Below the pieces are notes generated by a model. It was not told the origin of the DNA, made no database searches, and was given only the letters and a program-made list of their open reading frames with translations. DNA of 64,000 nt, taken from contig OZ025885.1 of NCBI GenBank assembly GCA_964019415.1, positions 2,388,851 to 2,452,850 on the forward strand, in the 5' to 3' direction. The translations under genes were made by a program, and so were the position numbers. Below are positions 22,401 to 35,265 of the stretch, piece by piece; the stretch's first letter is position 1, and each line of letters starts with the position of its first letter. The DNA comes from Ianthella basta. Lineage: Eukaryota > Porifera > Demospongiae > Verongiida > Ianthellidae.

Positions 22401-22872
22401 ACTAGTCTAGTCCAGTGAATGCAGACACTCACTTTACTTGCCTATCTGTGTAAACTATTAAAATGCTGTCCAATGTTGGTACATAGTATTTATTATTCCC
22501 ATGCCATCAACATGTGTTGATAGGACAGTTCTTCAAAGTAGGCCACTGCAGTGGACAGGCCGGCTAGGCTTTAACATAGTTAATCGCTGAATATGTGAAT
22601 GTAACCGTCCCTTCAACTTTCAGGATGATGGGACGCGTATCAGTCCGACTTGGAGTTTAAAGATTGGTGAACAGTGACTACTGACAATTTCATGCTAAAC
22701 CAACCACTCCACCTCATATGTACGTAGTACTATGTTCACACTACTGTTTTATGGTGTGTGTGTTTGTGCACTGCATTGACTATTGTATGTGTATGTGCAC
22801 ATGTGTTTCTACATAAACTCAGTTGCCACTACTGTTCTAGTACACACTGCCTTGGTTCCTTGTGATTCTACA
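19439..22872. other. long non-coding spacer of the 10.7-kb unit
   Basis: I see no gene in these 3.4 kb. Landmarks are a G/C homopolymer hairpin at 20149-20240 and a C run near 21406-21415. The whole stretch recurs almost unchanged at 30125-33552. The short frames in it are not conserved in any meaningful way beyond the duplication itself. Confidence 0.55.
20149..20240. repeat. G-run/C-run hairpin
   Basis: A G-rich tract (GGGGAGGGGAGGAGGGGGGC) is followed by GGGGGGCATAAG and 14 C, then two more G6/C5 blocks around a GGGGGGCATTAGAAGGG segment. It can pair with itself and has G-quadruplex potential. The copy at 30835-30925 differs in C-run length, as expected of an unstable tract. Confidence 0.5.
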
Positions 22873-23402
22873 ATGCACATAAATGGCCAATGTCATCTGT
22901 GTGTTGTGGGTAAGGCTGAAGATACTTCGTGGAAGATTGCAGTCATGCCAACGACAGTCGAAGGACTGACATACCGTTTTCCAATGGTGTCACAGTTCCA
23001 TTTGGGATTATCAGGGCTAAGTTTGTCACAACTCAACCCCAAATCTCTTCATCCTGCAGTGTTGCTAGGTGCTGGTATAACACCATTGTTGATATTGCAG
23101 TGGTCCACAATCTTGGTTGGGTAGAGTAGCAGTCCCCCTGTCCAGTCCCAGTCAATGTTGTTGTTGATGTGTCCCTTGTAAGCGTACACCGTGTGTTGGT
23201 TGTGGTAGGCCATAATCATCATTTCTGTTGGAGGTGGTCCGCAGGTCTTGTTGCAGCCTCCCTTGTTGGGTATGTTGCACCAGTTTCCAGAGTAGTCCAC
23301 ACATGGGCGGTAGTGCTTGCTGAAGTAGAACATGTCCTCATTGAGGGGCAGGTTGTCCCAGAAGGAGTTCTTCCACACCAGAGTCCACCACCCCCCTCCA
23401 TC
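22873..23402 (-). pseudogene. 5'-truncated FReD exon, copy B1
   Basis: Same truncation as B0: the coding strand begins at the G-G-G-G-W codons next to the TAGCCGATTAGATAAATG junction, with no exons 1-3. In addition the frame stops at TGA after P-S-N-T-A-G (near 23056), the region corresponding to the C-R-W motif carries a 1-nt deletion relative to intact copies (GTCGAAGG for GTCATAAGG), and the normal stop codon is lost. It is non-functional as a FReD protein. Confidence 0.8.
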
Positions 23403-24584
23403 AATAGCCGATTAGATAAATGTGCATTCCAATTAGTTATTATGCATCACATCCAATTAGATAATTGCACTGTACAATTGAATAGGTCATTGAAAAATGT
23501 TCATAGCTATAATTATACAAACCTGTTGCTGACGTAGACCTATGTGATTACAACACCACACTGTACCAGCTAAGTCTTTGCTATTGCTGCCTGTCTGTTC
23601 ACTAAAGCATTGGAGTGAATTAACTTCTCATGCTTGTCTGGAGTGTCATGATGGTCACCAACAGGTAAATTCCCTAACTGTTGCAACCTGTGCAAATTTT
23701 GCAGAACATCTTTTGCTATTTTCGTAAGTTAGCACATGTTCTTGAAATGATACTGCATGCTTAAATTTCCTTTCATCTAAAGCATTATAAGCACTGGAGG
23801 TATACTTAGACAAGTTGGTTGGGGAAGATTCTTGAGCTCTAATCATGTGGTAGACTTTGTCAATGAGCCAAATGTTAAATGAATCTCTACTCGATCAAGT
23901 GTGTTTCTATAGTAAGAAAGACGATCAATGGTTACTTTAAGAATGCAGACATTCTTATGTCGACTTGTCACCACGTATTTCTGTATTCAAGTATTCAAGA
24001 AGTCAGCCTGAGTCAAAAGTTAGTGTGTTGTTGAAGAGCACAATGTACAGCGACAATAGAAGATAGAGAGGTGAGTAGCAGAAGATGTTATCAGTATATT
24101 GCCAAGAGCAACAATTGTGCTACGTTGCATAATGGTGCCTTCCCATGAGCATGGACTGATCAGGAAAGCACCATACGTACTTGAGTGTACGTAGGAATCA
24201 CTTCTAAACATGACAGCTGTATATGATCGAATATAGACACATAATTAGAAAGAAGACACTTCTAGTACCAGTCCACTGAAGTACCAGTAGCAAGGTGAAC
24301 CATGTAGTGGTCTTGGAGTCCTTTAGGTGCATTGTAGACAATATGTGTCTTTGTGAAATCTTCACACATACAGGGACTTCATAAATGAAGTTGAGCATAT
24401 CTGCTGGCAAATTCACACAAGAGGAAACACTGCACTTCATGCTACGATGTTTACACTACTGCTCCATAAAGTTTGTGTATGTGTGCTGCATTGACTATTG
24501 TATGTGTAGGGACACAGCTGTTTCTACATAAAGTCAGTTACTACTACTATTCTAATACACACTGCTTAGTATACTAGTGGTCTT
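23403..24584. other. B-type spacer, second copy
   Basis: No exon. Same block as 9578-10782 and 34082-35265. Confidence 0.6.
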
Positions 24585-26443
24585 TCAACGCACATAAATG
24601 GCCAGTGTCATCTGTGTGCGATAGGAAAGGCTGGAGATGCTTCGTGGAAGATGACAGTTAGTCCAACGGCAGTCACGTGGGCTGTTGTAATTGTGATATA
24701 TTGTGTCGCTGTTGACATAAGGATTGTCAGGAGATATTTTGTCAAAGCTCAGTCCAAGGTCTCTTACAACATGGTTGCTAGGTGCTGGTATGACACCATT
24801 GTTTGTAGTGCAGTGGTCCACAATCTTGGTTGGGTAGAGTAGCCGTCCCCCGGTCCAGTCCCAGTCAATGTTGTTGCTGATGTGTCCCTTGTAAGCGTAC
24901 ACCGTGCGTCGGTTGTGGTAGGCCACAATCATCATTTCTGTTGGAGGTGGTCCGCAGGTCTTGTTGCAGCCTCCCTTGTTGGGTATGTTGCACCAGTTTC
25001 CAGAGTAGTCCACACACGGGCGGTAGTGCTTGCTGAAGTAGAACATGTCCTCAGTGAGGGGCCGGTTGTCCCAGAAGGAGTTCTTCCACACCAGTGTCCA
25101 CCCCCCACCATCAGTGGTCATGTCACAGTACACCTGTAGGGACATGTGCACACATACAGCAGTTTGTACAGTACACTTTGTAGCTCTTAACAAACCTACA
25201 CACATGCACCCAATAATGTTCACCTGCAGTGATCACACCAGTGCAGCAACAGGGAATGTGACCAATGGAAAGTTTATAATATTTATGCTGTTTGGCCTCC
25301 ACTCTTGTATATAATTATGATGAGTTGTGTATAGTACAATACACTACACATGTGTGATACATTTTGAGCTGCATAGCATAAACTGATGTAGATCTGAGTC
25401 TACAGCACAGCTGTGTCAATGTTTAAGGGGAAGAGCTAAGGCCAGGTTGTTGCTAGTAGTGTTTGTGGCTTACGCAATAGTGGTCTGGTGGGGAAGCAGG
25501 GAGTTATATAGTGATTTTCAAGCGAACACATAGCAGGTTGTTTCGACCACGAAATTCTTTGTCAGCTACTAAACTGACACCCGTAGTCTGTCTAATGTTT
25601 AAATGCCTCAAGATTTGACCTCACTGGCTTCCACTATGTTACTACCCTTCAGTCATCTGATTTAGCTGAGAGAACAGCCAAACTGAGTTTGAACTCTGAC
25701 TGCTTTTCAGCTTAGTAGCTTTTGAGTCATACATCAGTGTCTGCTAGCCCCACCTGCACTGCTCTCTTCTGGAGTCCACTGCCACAGCCCTCTTCCAGAG
25801 TGATCCAGTAGAGCCCACTCTGAGGTGGTCTGAACCAGTGTGCAGTCAGTGCCTCCTTGATCTCTTTACAAGAGCATCCTGGGGTTTCCATGGTGGTTCC
25901 CAGTGCTACGGTCAGCCTGAGTGCAGGGGAGGGAGAGGATGGTGTTTGCATGTGTCTCCTTTAGCTACAATTCTACCAATTGTGTGGGTCACCCTGTCTT
26001 TCTCTGTAAGCTGTGTAATAGCACAATGAAAGTGACAATGGTTTGGCTACTTCACCTGTATGGCAGCCAGTTTCCACTGCTACACTTCCAGATGATGTCT
26101 TGTGGGTGTGTGACCACTTTCACATCTCCATTGCTGCATTCACTGGTGGGTGGGGTGAGGGCTTGCCTCTGTGGAGGCAGAGGATGGTTGTGTTTGGAAA
26201 ATAGTATAGTTTTATTTTTGGTGTATGGATATCAGATTTGCTGCTAACACTTAGTCTTGCTTCCAATGCAATTCTATTCACCGCGAGTTACGAAACTAGC
26301 AGTGATGCATTCACACGATGCTCAACATTATTATCACCCACCTTGGTCCTGTGTGTGTCCACATCAGTTACCAGGTCCTTGGACAGTGCTGAGGCACTGC
26401 AGACTGCCAAGAGACCAAGGAGGAACAGTTTGCAGGCAGACAT
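24585..26443 (-). CDS. secreted fibrinogen-related protein, copy C1
   Basis: Intact: exons 26342-26443, 26056-26168, 25754-25916 and 24585-25133; 308 residues. It has the family signal peptide (MSACKLFLLGLLAV), the R-T-K-R junction, G-C-S-C-K-E-I in exon 3 and the complete FReD exon with N-S-D-T-I in place of N-C-D-T-I. An in-frame ATG ten codons upstream (M-N-S-T-L) exists but is not conserved in the A-type genes, so the MSACK start is preferred. Its duplicate C2 at 35266-37104 has the same FReD except for one Arg/His change, but is broken in exon 2. Confidence 0.85.
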
Positions 26444-26516
26444 AGTTAGAGTTCTTCCCAATGTTGAATTCATAAGACTTACTTTAGAGTTTCTTCCTGG
26501 AAGACCTGTTTGCGGC

Positions 26517-26524
26517 TTTTTATA
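26517..26524 (-). promoter_or_regulatory. TATA box of copy C1
   Basis: TATAAAAA on the minus strand, 74 nt upstream of the ATG at 26443. Confidence 0.6.
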
Positions 26525-27885
26525 CCCACTGCTTGTTGCTGTTGTGTCCCATCCGATTGGGTGCTGTACAGGAAATGTTATTACGTAAGTGTTTGTCTAA
26601 GACTTTGATTAAGGGTCATAGCCAGGAATTTGTAGGAGAGTTCTATGTTCATTTGAGTGCAGTGTACCAAATTCAGAACATAGGTGTATCAGCATGACTT
26701 TGTGTCATTACATCATCAAATGGCTGTATTATTCAATTGGGGAGGTGAATTCATTGAGAAAACTGTACTAAGTGGTTGGCTGAAGATATCAAGTCATTGT
26801 CTAGTGTGACTCTGCAGTAGCTACTTGATATTGTAGAAATTCATTGCCATTTTGATCAGTAATGTCAAGGGTAATTGATGAGCACTACCACAGCATTCAG
26901 TAGCCTGGACTATACATAAGATACTACGTATATCAAATGTTATGAAGTGTAGATTGCCTTGGCTGGTATACAAAATGGTTTTATATTATGTATGCCAGCT
27001 GAGGATCTATGCATGAGCCTCATCAGTGTGGAGAGTCTGATTGCATTTGATCTATCTCCTTACCTAATCCAAGGAGAGTATGGCCTGATCCCCAATGACA
27101 AGTAAGAATATCTGTTTGCAGGACCAGCCATTCATTGTCCCGCGTACTACAATAATAATAAGATATGTATTAGTACACACCCCCATCCTACTGTACTGTA
27201 ACACTGTGCACGTAGAAGAGTGCCTCATTGACAGACAAATTGATATTACCACTCGATATTGCTATGGCAGATATCAAAAGTTCTTCATCTGCATTAAACC
27301 AAATGACAATATATAGAAGCGACCTTGGCTGCCACCTCAGCTCCACACGCCAAGATTACAGATGAACAAATATAACTTACAATGACACACTGTGCATAAA
27401 TTATGGCAGTCCATTATTCCAATCCACTAGTCTAGTCCGGTGAATGCAGACACCCACTTTACTTGCCTATCTGTGTAATAATGCTGTCATATGTAGGTGC
27501 ATAGTAATTAAGTTACTTCCATGACATCAACATGTGTTGATAGGCAGTTCTTTTTAAGTAGGCCACTGCAGTGGACAAGCTGGCTAGGCTGTAACATAGT
27601 TAATCACTGAAGATATGAATGTAACCGTCCCATTAACCTTCACGATGATGGGACACTGATCAGTCCAACTTGGAGTTTAAATAGTGGTGAGCAGTAACTA
27701 CTGACAAAATTCATGCTTAATCGACCACTCCACCTCATACTATAATGTTTATGCTACTGTAACTTTATAATATGTGGGTTTGTGTGCTGAATTGACTATT
27801 GTATATGTATGTATTCATGTGTTTCTACATAATATCAGTTACCACTACTGTTCTAATACACACAGCCTTGATTCCTTGTGATTCT
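26525..27885. other. array spacer across the duplication junction
   Basis: No exon. 26525-26985 is upstream spacer of C1; from about 26990 the sequence restarts the unit that began near 16304, so the boundary between the two large copies lies here. It serves as an empty-site reference for the elements at 13656-14170 and 14230-16303. Confidence 0.55.
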
Positions 27886-30044
27886 TCAACGGACGTAAGT
27901 GGCCAGAGTCATCTGTGTGTTGCGGCGAAGGCTGGAGATGCTTCGTGGAAGACTGCAGTCATGCCAACGACAGTCATAAGGACTGGCATACCTTGCTCCA
28001 ATGGTGTCACAGTTGCCATAGGGAGTGTCAGGAGTGTTTTTGTCAAAGCTCAATCCAAGATCTCTTCCTACACTATTGCTAGGTGCTGGTATGACACCAT
28101 TGTTTGTTGTGCAGTGGTCCACAATCTTGGTTGGGTAGAGTAGCAGTCCTCCTGTCCAGTCCCAGTCAATGTTGTTGTTGATGTGTCCCTTGTAAGCGTA
28201 CACTGTGCGTCGGTTGTGGTAGGCCACAATCATCATTTCTGTTGGAGGTGGTCCGCAGGTCTTGTTGCAGCCTCCCTTGTTGGGTATGTTGCACCAGTCT
28301 CCAGAGTAGTCCACACACGGGCGGTAGTGCTTGCTGAAGTAGAACATGTCCTCATTGAGGGGCAGGTTGTCCCAGAAGGAGTTCTTCCACACCAGTGTCC
28401 ACCCCCCTCCGTCAGTGGTCATGTCACAGTACACCTGCAGGGACATGTGCACACATACAGCAGTTTGTACAGTACACTTTGTAGCTCTTAACAAACCTAC
28501 ACACATGCCCACAATAATGTTCACTTGCAGTGATGACACTAGCACAGCAACAGGGAATGTGACCAAAGGTTTGTCTGTTAGGCCCCCTCTCTTGTATATG
28601 TAATGAGTTGTGTATAGTACAATACACTACACATGTGTGATACATTTTGAGCTGCATAGCATAAGCTAGCATAGAGGCTACAGCACAGCTGTGTCAATGT
28701 TTTAAGGGAAATAACTTGGACAAAGTTGTTGCTGGTAGTGTTTGTGGCTTACGCAGTAGTGGTCTGGCGGGGGGAGGGGGAATTAGTGACTTTAAATTGA
28801 ACACATAACAGATTGATAGATAGTCAAAGTAAGACGTTTCGACCACAAAAGTCTTCAACAGCTCTAAACTGACATCAGTGGGCTGTCTAATGTTTAAATG
28901 CCTTGAGATTTGACCTCACTGGCTTCCACTGTGTTACTACCCTTCAATCATCTGATTTAGCTGAAAAAACAGCCAAACTGAGTTTAGCTTAGTAGTTTTG
29001 AGTCTTTTAATGAGACCTTTCACTTTAACAAGCTATAATTATTTGAAGATGAGTATTTGTTTCAGAAGCCCAGTGTAACATAACCCTTTACTGTCTTCTC
29101 TAAACCTGTAGCTATACAGTATATTGCCTATGTAACTAGCTGTACCAGTGTCTGCTAGCCCCACCTGCACTGCTCTCTTCTGGAGTCCACTGCCACAGCC
29201 CTCTTCCAGAGTGATCCAGTAGAGCCCACTCTGAGGTGGTCTGAACCAGTGTGCAGTCAGTGCCTCTTTGGTATCTTTACAGGAGCATCCTGGGAGTTCC
29301 TGGCTTGTTCCTGTAGCTAGAGTCAACCTGAGAGGAGAGAGGAGAAGAGGGTGTGTGCATGTGTGGTACAGTTGCTTCACTATATCTTGTCCCGATTGCC
29401 AATACATTTTGTACTCGATCGCTATTACGTGAGTAAAATATTTGGGACAGCACATTCTCACATGTGTAGTAATTCACATGATGATCTTATCATGTGTAAA
29501 TCTACTGAATACTCATGTGATAAATAGCAGAGTGTAAATGTGTGTGTTTGTGTCACTCATGTACTGTGTAACTGTTGCTGAAGTCATGGCCAGGGGAGTG
29601 AGTTGATTAACAAGGTTGTTTAAGCATTTTTTACATATACATAGCCTCACTTGTATGGCAGCCATTTTCCACTGCTACACTTCCAGATGATGTCTTGTGG
29701 GTGTGTGACCACTTGCACATCTTGAGCACTGCATTTACCAGTAGGTGGGGTGAGGGCCTGCCTCTGTAGAGGTAGAGCAAGGTTGAGGTAGGAAGATATT
29801 CGTTTGGGAAGCTGGGAAACTGTTGGTCTGAGGTAGTCTGTAGTGATATTAGTTTGCTGCCTGAAACTTGCTGTCTACAGCAGCATGGCTGTTGTTGTAC
29901 AGCAGTGATACACCCACACCATACCCATCAGTGGAGTCTCACCTTGGTCCTGTGTGTGTCCACATCAGTTACCAGGTCCTTGGACAGTGCTGAGGCACTG
30001 CAGACTGCCAAGAGACCAAGGAGGAACATTTTGCAGGCAGACAT
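27886..30044 (-). CDS. secreted fibrinogen-related protein, copy A2
   Basis: Intact: exons 29943-30044, 29651-29763, 29165-29327 and 27886-28434; 308 residues. Near-identical duplicate of A1 including the subtype-specific L-A-T-G-T-S-Q-E-L exon 3 and the Lys at the exon 2/3 codon. Exon 1 has MSACKMFLLGLLAV (Leu to Met). In the FReD C-terminal part it reads F-D-K-N-T-P-D-T-P-Y-G-N-C against F-D-K-V-T-P-D-N-P-Y-I-N-C in A1, within a short stretch holding ten of the differences in that exon region. Confidence 0.85.
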
Positions 30045-30117
30045 AGTTAGAGCTCTTTCAACCTGACTGTGAAGAGAAGAGCTTGGCAGATTGCTTGTGG
30101 AAGAGCTGCTGGTGTCC

Positions 30118-30124
30118 TTTTATA
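30118..30124 (-). promoter_or_regulatory. TATA box of copy A2
   Basis: TATAAAA on the minus strand, 74 nt upstream of the ATG at 30044. Confidence 0.6.
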
Positions 30125-33100
30125 CTCTTTGCTAATTCTTGTTTAGTCTGTGCTGAGACTTTGAAGGGGAGTGGTAAGTTTACGTACCTAACCTCAGTAA
30201 CCTACCGACGTTAATACGTATTTCTACCCAGCAATGAGCAAAGTGCCTCGTGATGTATTTCATATTAAATTTCTACAACACACTTTCATCTGTTTCTTGC
30301 TCCTTCTGTAGACGATAATTGTCTTCAACTATGTTGAGGTAATCTTTCATGTGTTAATGGCAGTCACTTGACCCATGTTTACATTGGAATTGGCTATTTC
30401 CTTTGTCCTCCAGTGAACAGTCCATCTTAAATATGACACACAGTATGAACTGTTTTCAGTGCCTTGCTGTGTGTGGTAGAAACCTGATGCCATCTTTCAA
30501 TTTTGTTATGAGACTTACCAGTGTTTGTGCACACATCCGTTTTCTATGCTATTCGTGTACAATTGAGGGTATTCGTACAATGTACAGTATACCGTAAGCA
30601 TTGTCTGTCATTGTGGGATACCTTCAATGTATAAGTGACTCCTCAGATTGTATTAAAGTGTCTGTAGATGTGTTGTGTAAGAGTACAATCCCTTATTTGG
30701 TCAGATTGTCCATGTGCTGTCCAGCATCCTAACACTAAGGGTGAAGGGTTAAAGTTTGTCCTGGTATACTCTGGTTCTAGTTCAAAATTGGATAGTTGGT
30801 GGGCACTGGACAGTGACATAGGAACCGGGTGGTGGGGAGGGGAGGAGGGGGGCTGGGGGGCATATGCCCCCCCCCCCCCCCCACGATATTAGAAGGGGGG
30901 CATTAGAAGGGCGGCAATGCCCCCCTGAAACTGACATTGTAACATGTAAAAGGCCAGAAAGGGTTGTGCACCTTTCAGCATCAATGCTTCAATGTTTCTG
31001 TGTAACATATTCAATAATCAATTTTTGCTTTTTGTACGTACAATCCAAACTGAATGTAGCAAACTAGTCCTTGAACATCCTTTCATTCCGTTGCAAGTGG
31101 CCATTTTCTCAATCTATTGTGCAACTCTGCATGTGTCATAATAGTCAGTGGGAATTTCATTGTTCTAGAAGTCTTGCTCTAATAACAAGGATGAAGTGAC
31201 AAGTCGAATGGGATTAGGACTAGCATAATTGTAGAGTATTGTGAATCCCAACTGGTGCTATTAAAGCTGCATGCAGCATGATATAGTTTCTCCTGATTGA
31301 GTAACACTGTGGTACCGACCAATCTATGGCCTACTGCAGCTGCAAAATATATGAAGATCAGAGGTAGTCAACACATTATACTGTAGAAACACTGCATTGA
31401 ATTCCATTAGCTGTGGCCTGCACCATAAACAACCTCAGATTACACCTTAAACTGATCAGTTGGGTCAATACACCAGGTCATTAGGGGGTCATAGAGTGCT
31501 CTAGGAAGAAGCCATACCCCAGGTTGGCACCAGTTGGAGTTCACACTAACCCATATTCCAGCCACGGCCGCCCTTAACCCCTAGAGAACCTGAAAATGAA
31601 AATGTTGACTGTAGTTATACGCACTGTCCAGGCAATAGTCAAACTGGTCAGTCATTGGATTAGTACGTGCATGTGATCTGCATGGATGAGTCAGGCTAAA
31701 CCCTCTGTCATAAATCCATTCTTAGCTCACAACATTTATCTCCACCCCACTGACCCTCCCTATCTTACTTCCACGACCCAACTGACACTTCCATCCTTCA
31801 TCAATAGCACTCATGCTTCCTAACAAACCATGCATGCAGTCTATGCAATTATCATCCCCTTCACTTTAGGAGATGTAGTTAACACATTACCCAAAGGAAT
31901 GCGACATGTATTGTAAATTAGCTGTGGTCCAGGCCAACACTAAAATGTGCCACAGCTATATGTCCTTGATCAGCCAAGGGTCAGGTTTAGGTCAGTAGAC
32001 ATGCAGTTAGGTTACAGAGTGAATCAAGAACAAACTATACTCTGGTTGGTTCCATGCAGTTGGAGTTTACAATAGACCAACCTTGTCCCACTTCCCCCCC
32101 CCCCCCCTCCATGCACACACACGGTTTAAGTATACACACATGGAATTGCTGACTGTATAGATGTACAATAACAACTGGTGTATTATCATATCATCATTGT
32201 GTTGGCCTGCACGGTATGATTGTATACCCAAATTGTGCCTTTTGACTCAATGGATCATGATTGGTGTGCATGATTCATGCTCAGCATGGTTGACAGACTA
32301 TATTATGCACAGTAGCTTACACACAACAGAATTGGGTAGTTCTTCATGTTAGCTCCTGAAATAAGATGCCCAATCAGCACTTCTATATGTACACACAATT
32401 CTTAACTTATTCACAGAAGTGGTACACAGTAAGATGCTGTGCTGAGTGATTTCATGCCTGCAGTGGATGTGTTAGCTTACTGATCATTCAGCCATGTGCA
32501 GGCATTGTAGCTTAAACATACCAAAGCTTTGCAGATTGGGATCATTATTGTATAACAAATTTACAGTGGTGCCCTAAGCCATGCAGCTAGAGGAACAGAG
32601 GCAGTCAACTCATCAGTCAACAGATTGGCATTGTACATTGCTTCCATTATAGCTGTAGTTTCATTATAGGATTGCACCAAAATAACCTCAAGCTCTAAAC
32701 AGCCCCATAAATCAGTTGTGTCAGTACATATTAATTATGGGTCACAGAGTGCAGTGATTGAGACAAACCATGTCACACACTGGCGCCAGTTGGAGTTCAC
32801 ACTAACCCCGCCCCTCCCCTCTGGCCTCTGGGCCCTTGATCATGACCCAACCACCTCTCCTTCACCCAGAGTACTGTAACACTGTGCATGTAGAAGAGCA
32901 CCTCATTGACAGACTAATTGGTATTACCACTCAATAATATCCTGTGGCAGATATAAAAAGTTCATCTGCATTAGACCACATGGCAATAGAAACGACCTTG
33001 GCTACACACGATTGCAGATAAACAAAATTAATAAGCCTAGCAGTGACACACTGTGCATAAATTATGGCAGTCCATTAGTCCAATCCACTAGTCTAGTCCG

Positions 33101-33552
33101 GTGGATGCAGACACCCACTTTACTTGCCTATCTGTGTATTAAAATGCTGTCCAATGTTGGTACATAGTATTTATTATTCCCATGCCATCAACATGTGTTG
33201 ATAGGACAGTTCTTCAAAGTAGGCCACTGCAGTGGACAGGCCGGCTAGGCTTTAACATAGTTAATCGCTGAATATGTGAATGTAGCCGTCCCTTCAACTT
33301 TCAGGATGATGGGACGCGTATCAGTCCAACTTGGAGTTTAAAGATTGGTGAACAGTGACTACTGACAATTTCATGCTAAACCAACCACTCCACCTCATAT
33401 GTACGTAGTACTATGTTCACACTACTGTTTTATGGTGTATGTGTTTGTGCACTGCATTGACTATTGTATGTGTATGTGCACATGTGTTTCTACATAAACT
33501 CAGTTGCCACTACTGTTCTAGTACACACTGCCTTGATTCCTTGTGATTCTAC
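30125..33552. other. long non-coding spacer, second copy
   Basis: No gene seen. Near-identical copy of 19439-22872, with a longer C run at 30866-30881 and at 32093-32107. Confidence 0.55.
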
Positions 33553-34081
33553 AACGCACATAAATGGCCAATGTCATCTGTGTGTTGTGGGTAAGGCTGA
33601 AGATACTTCGTGGAAGATTGCAGTCATGCCAACGACAGTCGAAGGACTGACATACCGTTTTCCAATGGTGTCACAGTTCCAGTTGGGATTGTCAGGACTA
33701 AGTTTATCACAACTCAACCCCAAATCTCTACATTCCGCAGTGTTGCTAGGTGCTGGTATAGCACCATTGTTGATATTGCAGTGGTCCACAATCTTGGTTG
33801 GGTAGAGTAGCAGTCCCCCTGTCCAGTCCCAGTCAATATTGTTGTTGATGTGTCCCTTGTAAGCGTACACTGTGCGTCGGTTGTGGTAGGCCACAATCAT
33901 CATTTCTGTTGGAGGTGGGCCGCAGGTCTTGTTGCGGCTCCCCTTGTTGGGTATGTTGCACCAGTCTCCAGAGTAGTCCACACACGGGCGGTAGTGCTTG
34001 CTGAAGTAGAACATGTCCTCAGTGAGTGGCAGGTTGTCCCAGAAGGAGTTCTTCCACACCAGAGTCCACCCCCCTCCATCA
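33553..34081 (-). pseudogene. 5'-truncated FReD exon, copy B2
   Basis: Duplicate of B1 with the same 5' truncation and junction. Here the frame continues past the place where B1 stops (P-S-N-T-A-E-C-R-D-L-G-L), but the shared 1-nt deletion in the C-R-W region still shifts the frame, giving an unrelated tail. It has N-K-G-S-R-N-K-T-C like B0 and gene 2, whereas B1 has N-K-G-G-C, suggesting exchange of short tracts between copies after duplication. Confidence 0.8.
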
Positions 34082-35265
34082 ATAGCTGATTAGATAAATG
34101 TGCATTCCAATTAGTTATTATGCATCACATCCAATTAGATAATTGCACTGTACAATTGAATAGGTCATTGAAAAATGTTCATAGCTATAATTATACAAAC
34201 CTGTTGCTGACGTAGACCTATGTGATTACAACACCACACTGTACCAGCTAAGTCCTTGCTATTGCTGCTTGTCTGTTCACTAAAGCATTGGAGTGAATTA
34301 ACTTCTCATGTTTGTCTGGAGTGTCATGACGGTCACCAACAGGTAAATTCTCTAACTGTTGACCTGTGCAAATTTTGCAGAACATCTTTTGCTATTTTCG
34401 TAAGGTAGCACAATTTCTTGAAATGAAACTGCATGCTTAAATTTCCTTTCATCTAAAGCACTATAAGCACTGGAGGTATACTTAGACAATTAAGTTGGTT
34501 GGGGAAGATTCTTGAGCTCTAATCATGTGGTAGACTTTGTCAATGAGCCAAATGTTAAACGAATCTCTACTTGATCAAGTATGTTTCTATAGTAAGAAAG
34601 ACGATCAATGGTTACTTTGAGAATGCAGACATTCTTATGTCGACTTGTCACCACGTATTTCTGTATTCAAGTATTCAAGAAGTCAGCCTGAGTCAAAAGT
34701 TAGTGTGTTGTTGAAGAGCACAATGTACAGCGACAATAGAAGATAGAGAGGTGAGTAGCAGAAGATGTTATCAGTATATTGCCAAGAGCAACAATTGTGC
34801 TACGTTGCATAACGGTGCCTTCCCACGAGCATGGACTGATCAGGAAAGCACCATACGTACTTGAGTGTACGTAGGAATCACTTCTAAACATGACAGCTGT
34901 ATTATGATCGAATATAGACACATAATTAGAAAGAAGACACTTCTAGTACCAGTCCACTGAAGTACCAGTAGCAAGGTGAACCATGTAGTGGTCTTGGAGT
35001 CCTTTAGGTGCATTGTAGACAATATGTGTCTTTGTGAAATCTTCACACATACAGGGACTTCATAAATGAAGTTGAGCATATCTGCTGGCAAATTCACACA
35101 AGAGGAAACACTGCACTTCATGCTACGATGTTTACACTACTGCTCCATAAAGTTTGTGTATGTGTGCTGCATTGACTATTGTATGTGTAGGGACACAGTT
35201 GTTTCTACATAAAGTCAGTTACTACTACTATTCTAGTACACACTGCTTAGTATACTAGTGGTCTT
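34082..35265. other. B-type spacer, third copy
   Basis: No exon. Same block as 23403-24584. Confidence 0.6.
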